Made by a program: the position numbers and the translations under genes. Below are positions 6,809 to 8,166 of a DNA stretch of 8,166 bases, piece by piece. The first letter of the stretch is position 1. Each line of letters starts with the position of its first letter. Under the pieces are notes generated by a model. The model saw only the letters and a list, made by a program, of their open reading frames with translations. It did no database searches and was not told the origin of the DNA. Origin of the DNA: Marinilabiliales bacterium (GTDB taxonomy: Bacteria; Bacteroidota; Bacteroidia; Bacteroidales; BM523); NCBI GenBank assembly GCA_002869425.1, contig PKSZ01000179.1, positions 1-8,166 on the forward strand, in the 5' to 3' direction.

Positions 6809-7306
6809 TTAAAAGGGCCAGAAATTATTGTCATTCCATATCTTTTCTCTCAAATCTTCGTCAAGTTTTAAAAGAAGTTTGTGGTGACCTTTTTCCCAGT
6901 CTGCAAGCCACTTATAAAAAGCTTTTTCAACTGGATCCAATGATTGGTCTGCTCTTCCCTGATAAACTGCAATAGCCCTGTTTTCAAAATCAATAGCAGC
7001 AGAGATAGCAGCAGCTTCAAAACTGGCAGCTGTAAGTTTTTCCTTCAGTTTCTCAGAAAGAATTTCTTCATCTGTTGTTTCTTCAGCAGGAAGTTCTACC
7101 ATTTTAAATTCATTGGTTTTAATATAATGAGAAAACTGTTCAGAAAGAAAACGAATATGTTCCTCTTCTTCGTCCGCCATTAATTTAAAAAACTGCTTAA
7201 CTTCTTGTTCTTTGCTTTGTTCTGCCATATGTGTATAAAAAGCTTTGCCTTTCTTTTCAAGTAAAATAGCAGTTTTTAATATTTCTAATGTTTTGGTTTG
7301 GTTCAT
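6809..7306 (-). CDS. Ferritin-like diiron protein (rubrerythrin-type erythrin domain, no rubredoxin)
   Basis: A 165-residue soluble protein with the four-helix ferritin-like fold of rubrerythrins. Likely iron ligands appear in the expected order: Glu17 in LLEKKGKAFY, Glu47 and His50 in EEEEHIRFL, Glu108 in DFENRAIAVY, and Glu138 and His141 in DWEKGHH. An acidic loop (about 69-90) joins the two helix pairs. The C-terminal rubredoxin domain with its CxxC pairs, found in classical rubrerythrin, is absent, and there is no cysteine at all. Members of this family reduce peroxide or handle iron and oxygen in anaerobes and microaerophiles; which of these applies here is not visible. The gene starts 12 bases after the cydB stop and is followed 17 bases later by the 39-residue protein, so co-transcription with cydB is likely and fits a role in oxygen or peroxide defence. 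The ATG at 7306 is preceded by the purine-rich GAAGAAA. Confidence 0.88.
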   Translation of the reverse strand: MNQTKTLEILKTAILLEKKGKAFYTHMAEQSKEQEVKQFFKLMADEEEEHIRFLSEQFSHYIKTNEFKMVELPAEETTDEEILSEKLKEKLTAASFEAAAISAAIDFENRAIAVYQGRADQSLDPVEKAFYKWLADWEKGHHKLLLKLDEDLREKIWNDNNFWPF

Positions 7307-7318
7307 AATTTCTTCAGA

Positions 7319-8166
7319 TTAATATACGTGATCTCCATTTTCTTTAGATGAGTTAATTTCATCCATATCAAGTTTCTTTTTATTGATAGACCTCCAAGCG
7401 TACCAGATATATGCAATAACAAATGGAACAGTCAGAGAAACGTAGCTCATTGCTGTTAATGTATAGTGGCTGCTTGAACTGTTTTCTATTGTTAATGAGC
7501 TTTGAAGGTCGAAAGTTGAAGGGTAATATGCCGTATTGTTAAAACCTGCTATCAAAAACAATGATAGGGCAACAAGAATACTACCCGGGCTTGCAAACCA
7601 GAAACCATTTCGGTTTTTCTTAAAAGCTGCTGCAAAAATGCCATATAGTACCAGTACAACACCAATAAGGAACATGATCATTACGATAGGCATGTCCAGA
7701 AAATTTTGCAAATATTTGTAATCCTGCATGAAAACTTCTTTTGTGTCTGGATTTACTGCAAATCCCTCTTTTGTAAGCAAAAGAAATACAAACAAGAGGA
7801 AAAATACAAGGAATAGAATGGTGTTGACAATTACTTGTTTCCTTGATCTCTCCTGAATGGTATCATGATCTATAGAATTGAAGAAGTGTAATGCTCCAAG
7901 TATTCTGGCAAGGAAAAATACACCCAAACCCAGACTTAAGTTCTGAATATTCAATGCTGCTTCGAGCCCAAGAGAACTGACTTCCCATTTTGATAAATTG
8001 AAATCATCAACAGAAAACATACTTCCAGTAAAAAATGTACTTACAGCGGTACCAATCAATACAGTTGCAAGTAACCCATTGATTAATAGGAATATTTCAT
8101 ATGTTTTGGCCCCTAGAAAATTATTGGGCTTTTTTCTGTATTCAAAAGAAACAGCTTGCAGAATAA
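7319..8166 (-). CDS. cydB: Cytochrome bd ubiquinol oxidase subunit II, C-terminal part (partial, runs off right edge)
   Basis: The frame is open from the right edge (first full codon at 8164) to TAA at 7319, showing the last 281 residues of a subunit that in this phylum is usually near 380. It contains several hydrophobic helices and the CydB C-terminal signature, with NNTAYYPS followed by DLQSSLTIENSSSSHYTLTAMSY (broken around 7530-7450) and then VPFVIAYIWYAWRSI. The upstream visible part has AVSFEYRKKP and GTAVSTFFTGSMF, typical of the family. CydB pairs with CydA, which holds the hemes, to form the high-affinity quinol oxidase in the inner membrane, reducing oxygen to water at low oxygen pressure. 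cydA is expected just beyond the right edge. A TTG at 8059 is not the true start, because homologous sequence continues upstream of it. It is the first visible gene of an operon with the ferritin-like and 39-residue proteins. Confidence 0.95.
   Translation of the reverse strand, partial: ILQAVSFEYRKKPNNFLGAKTYEIFLLINGLLATVLIGTAVSTFFTGSMFSVDDFNLSKWEVSSLGLEAALNIQNLSLGLGVFFLARILGALHFFNSIDHDTIQERSRKQVIVNTILFLVFFLLFVFLLLTKEGFAVNPDTKEVFMQDYKYLQNFLDMPIVMIMFLIGVVLVLYGIFAAAFKKNRNGFWFASPGSILVALSLFLIAGFNNTAYYPSTFDLQSSLTIENSSSSHYTLTAMSYVSLTVPFVIAYIWYAWRSINKKKLDMDEINSSKENGDHVY

Noticed and set aside
6944..7183. 79-codon plus-strand ORF
   Set aside because: Antisense to the diiron protein helices; a shadow ORF.
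7536..7721. 61-codon plus-strand ORF
   Set aside because: Antisense to cydB transmembrane segments; a shadow ORF.
8057..8059. TTG as a start codon giving a 246-residue CydB
   Set aside because: The frame stays open to the window edge and the upstream residues (AVSFEYRKKP and onward) are typical CydB, so the gene is cut by the window and does not start here.

Overview
The window looks like chromosomal DNA of a Bacteroidota (Bacteroidetes) bacterium. It is AT-rich, lacks strong Shine-Dalgarno sequences, and has promoters resembling the phylum's TTTG / TAnnTTTG type (best example 6113-6144). It also encodes protein types common in that phylum: a MORN-like/β-sandwich/OmpA lipoprotein-like envelope protein, a RecB/AddA-like helicase-nuclease and a Bacteroidetes-type CydB. 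A marine or facultatively anaerobic member (Marinilabiliales-like) is a guess from gene flavour, not something the sequence proves. No mobile elements, CRISPR arrays, rRNA or tRNA genes were seen. Both window edges cut genes.

Layout. At the left edge (1-741, minus) lies the N-terminal sensor part of a MASE3-domain signalling protein, whose output domain is outside the window. It is divergent from a small secreted protein of unknown function (831-1253, plus). That gene converges, with only four bases between stop codons, on a 1062-residue UvrD-family helicase fused to a RecB-type nuclease domain (1258-4446, minus), probably a double-strand-break repair enzyme. Divergent from the helicase is a 514-residue exported protein (4547-6091, plus) with an N-terminal MORN-like region, a central β-sandwich domain and a C-terminal OmpA-like peptidoglycan-binding domain. 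A zinc-ribbon membrane protein (6167-6553, plus) follows with its own promoter.

The right third is a minus-strand operon read inward from the right edge: cydB (cytochrome bd oxidase subunit II, partial), then a ferritin-like/rubrerythrin-type diiron protein, then a 39-residue single-span membrane protein at 6672-6791. The gaps are only 12 and 17 bases. A strong 13-bp hairpin at 6631-6665 separates this operon from the convergent zinc-ribbon gene and can act as a terminator for both. The operon suggests respiratory use of low oxygen combined with peroxide or iron protection. The small protein is a positional candidate for an accessory subunit of the bd oxidase, analogous to CydX or CydS, and is the most interesting item here.

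No stretch above 300 bases lacks a gene. The longest gap (6554-6671) holds two hairpins.
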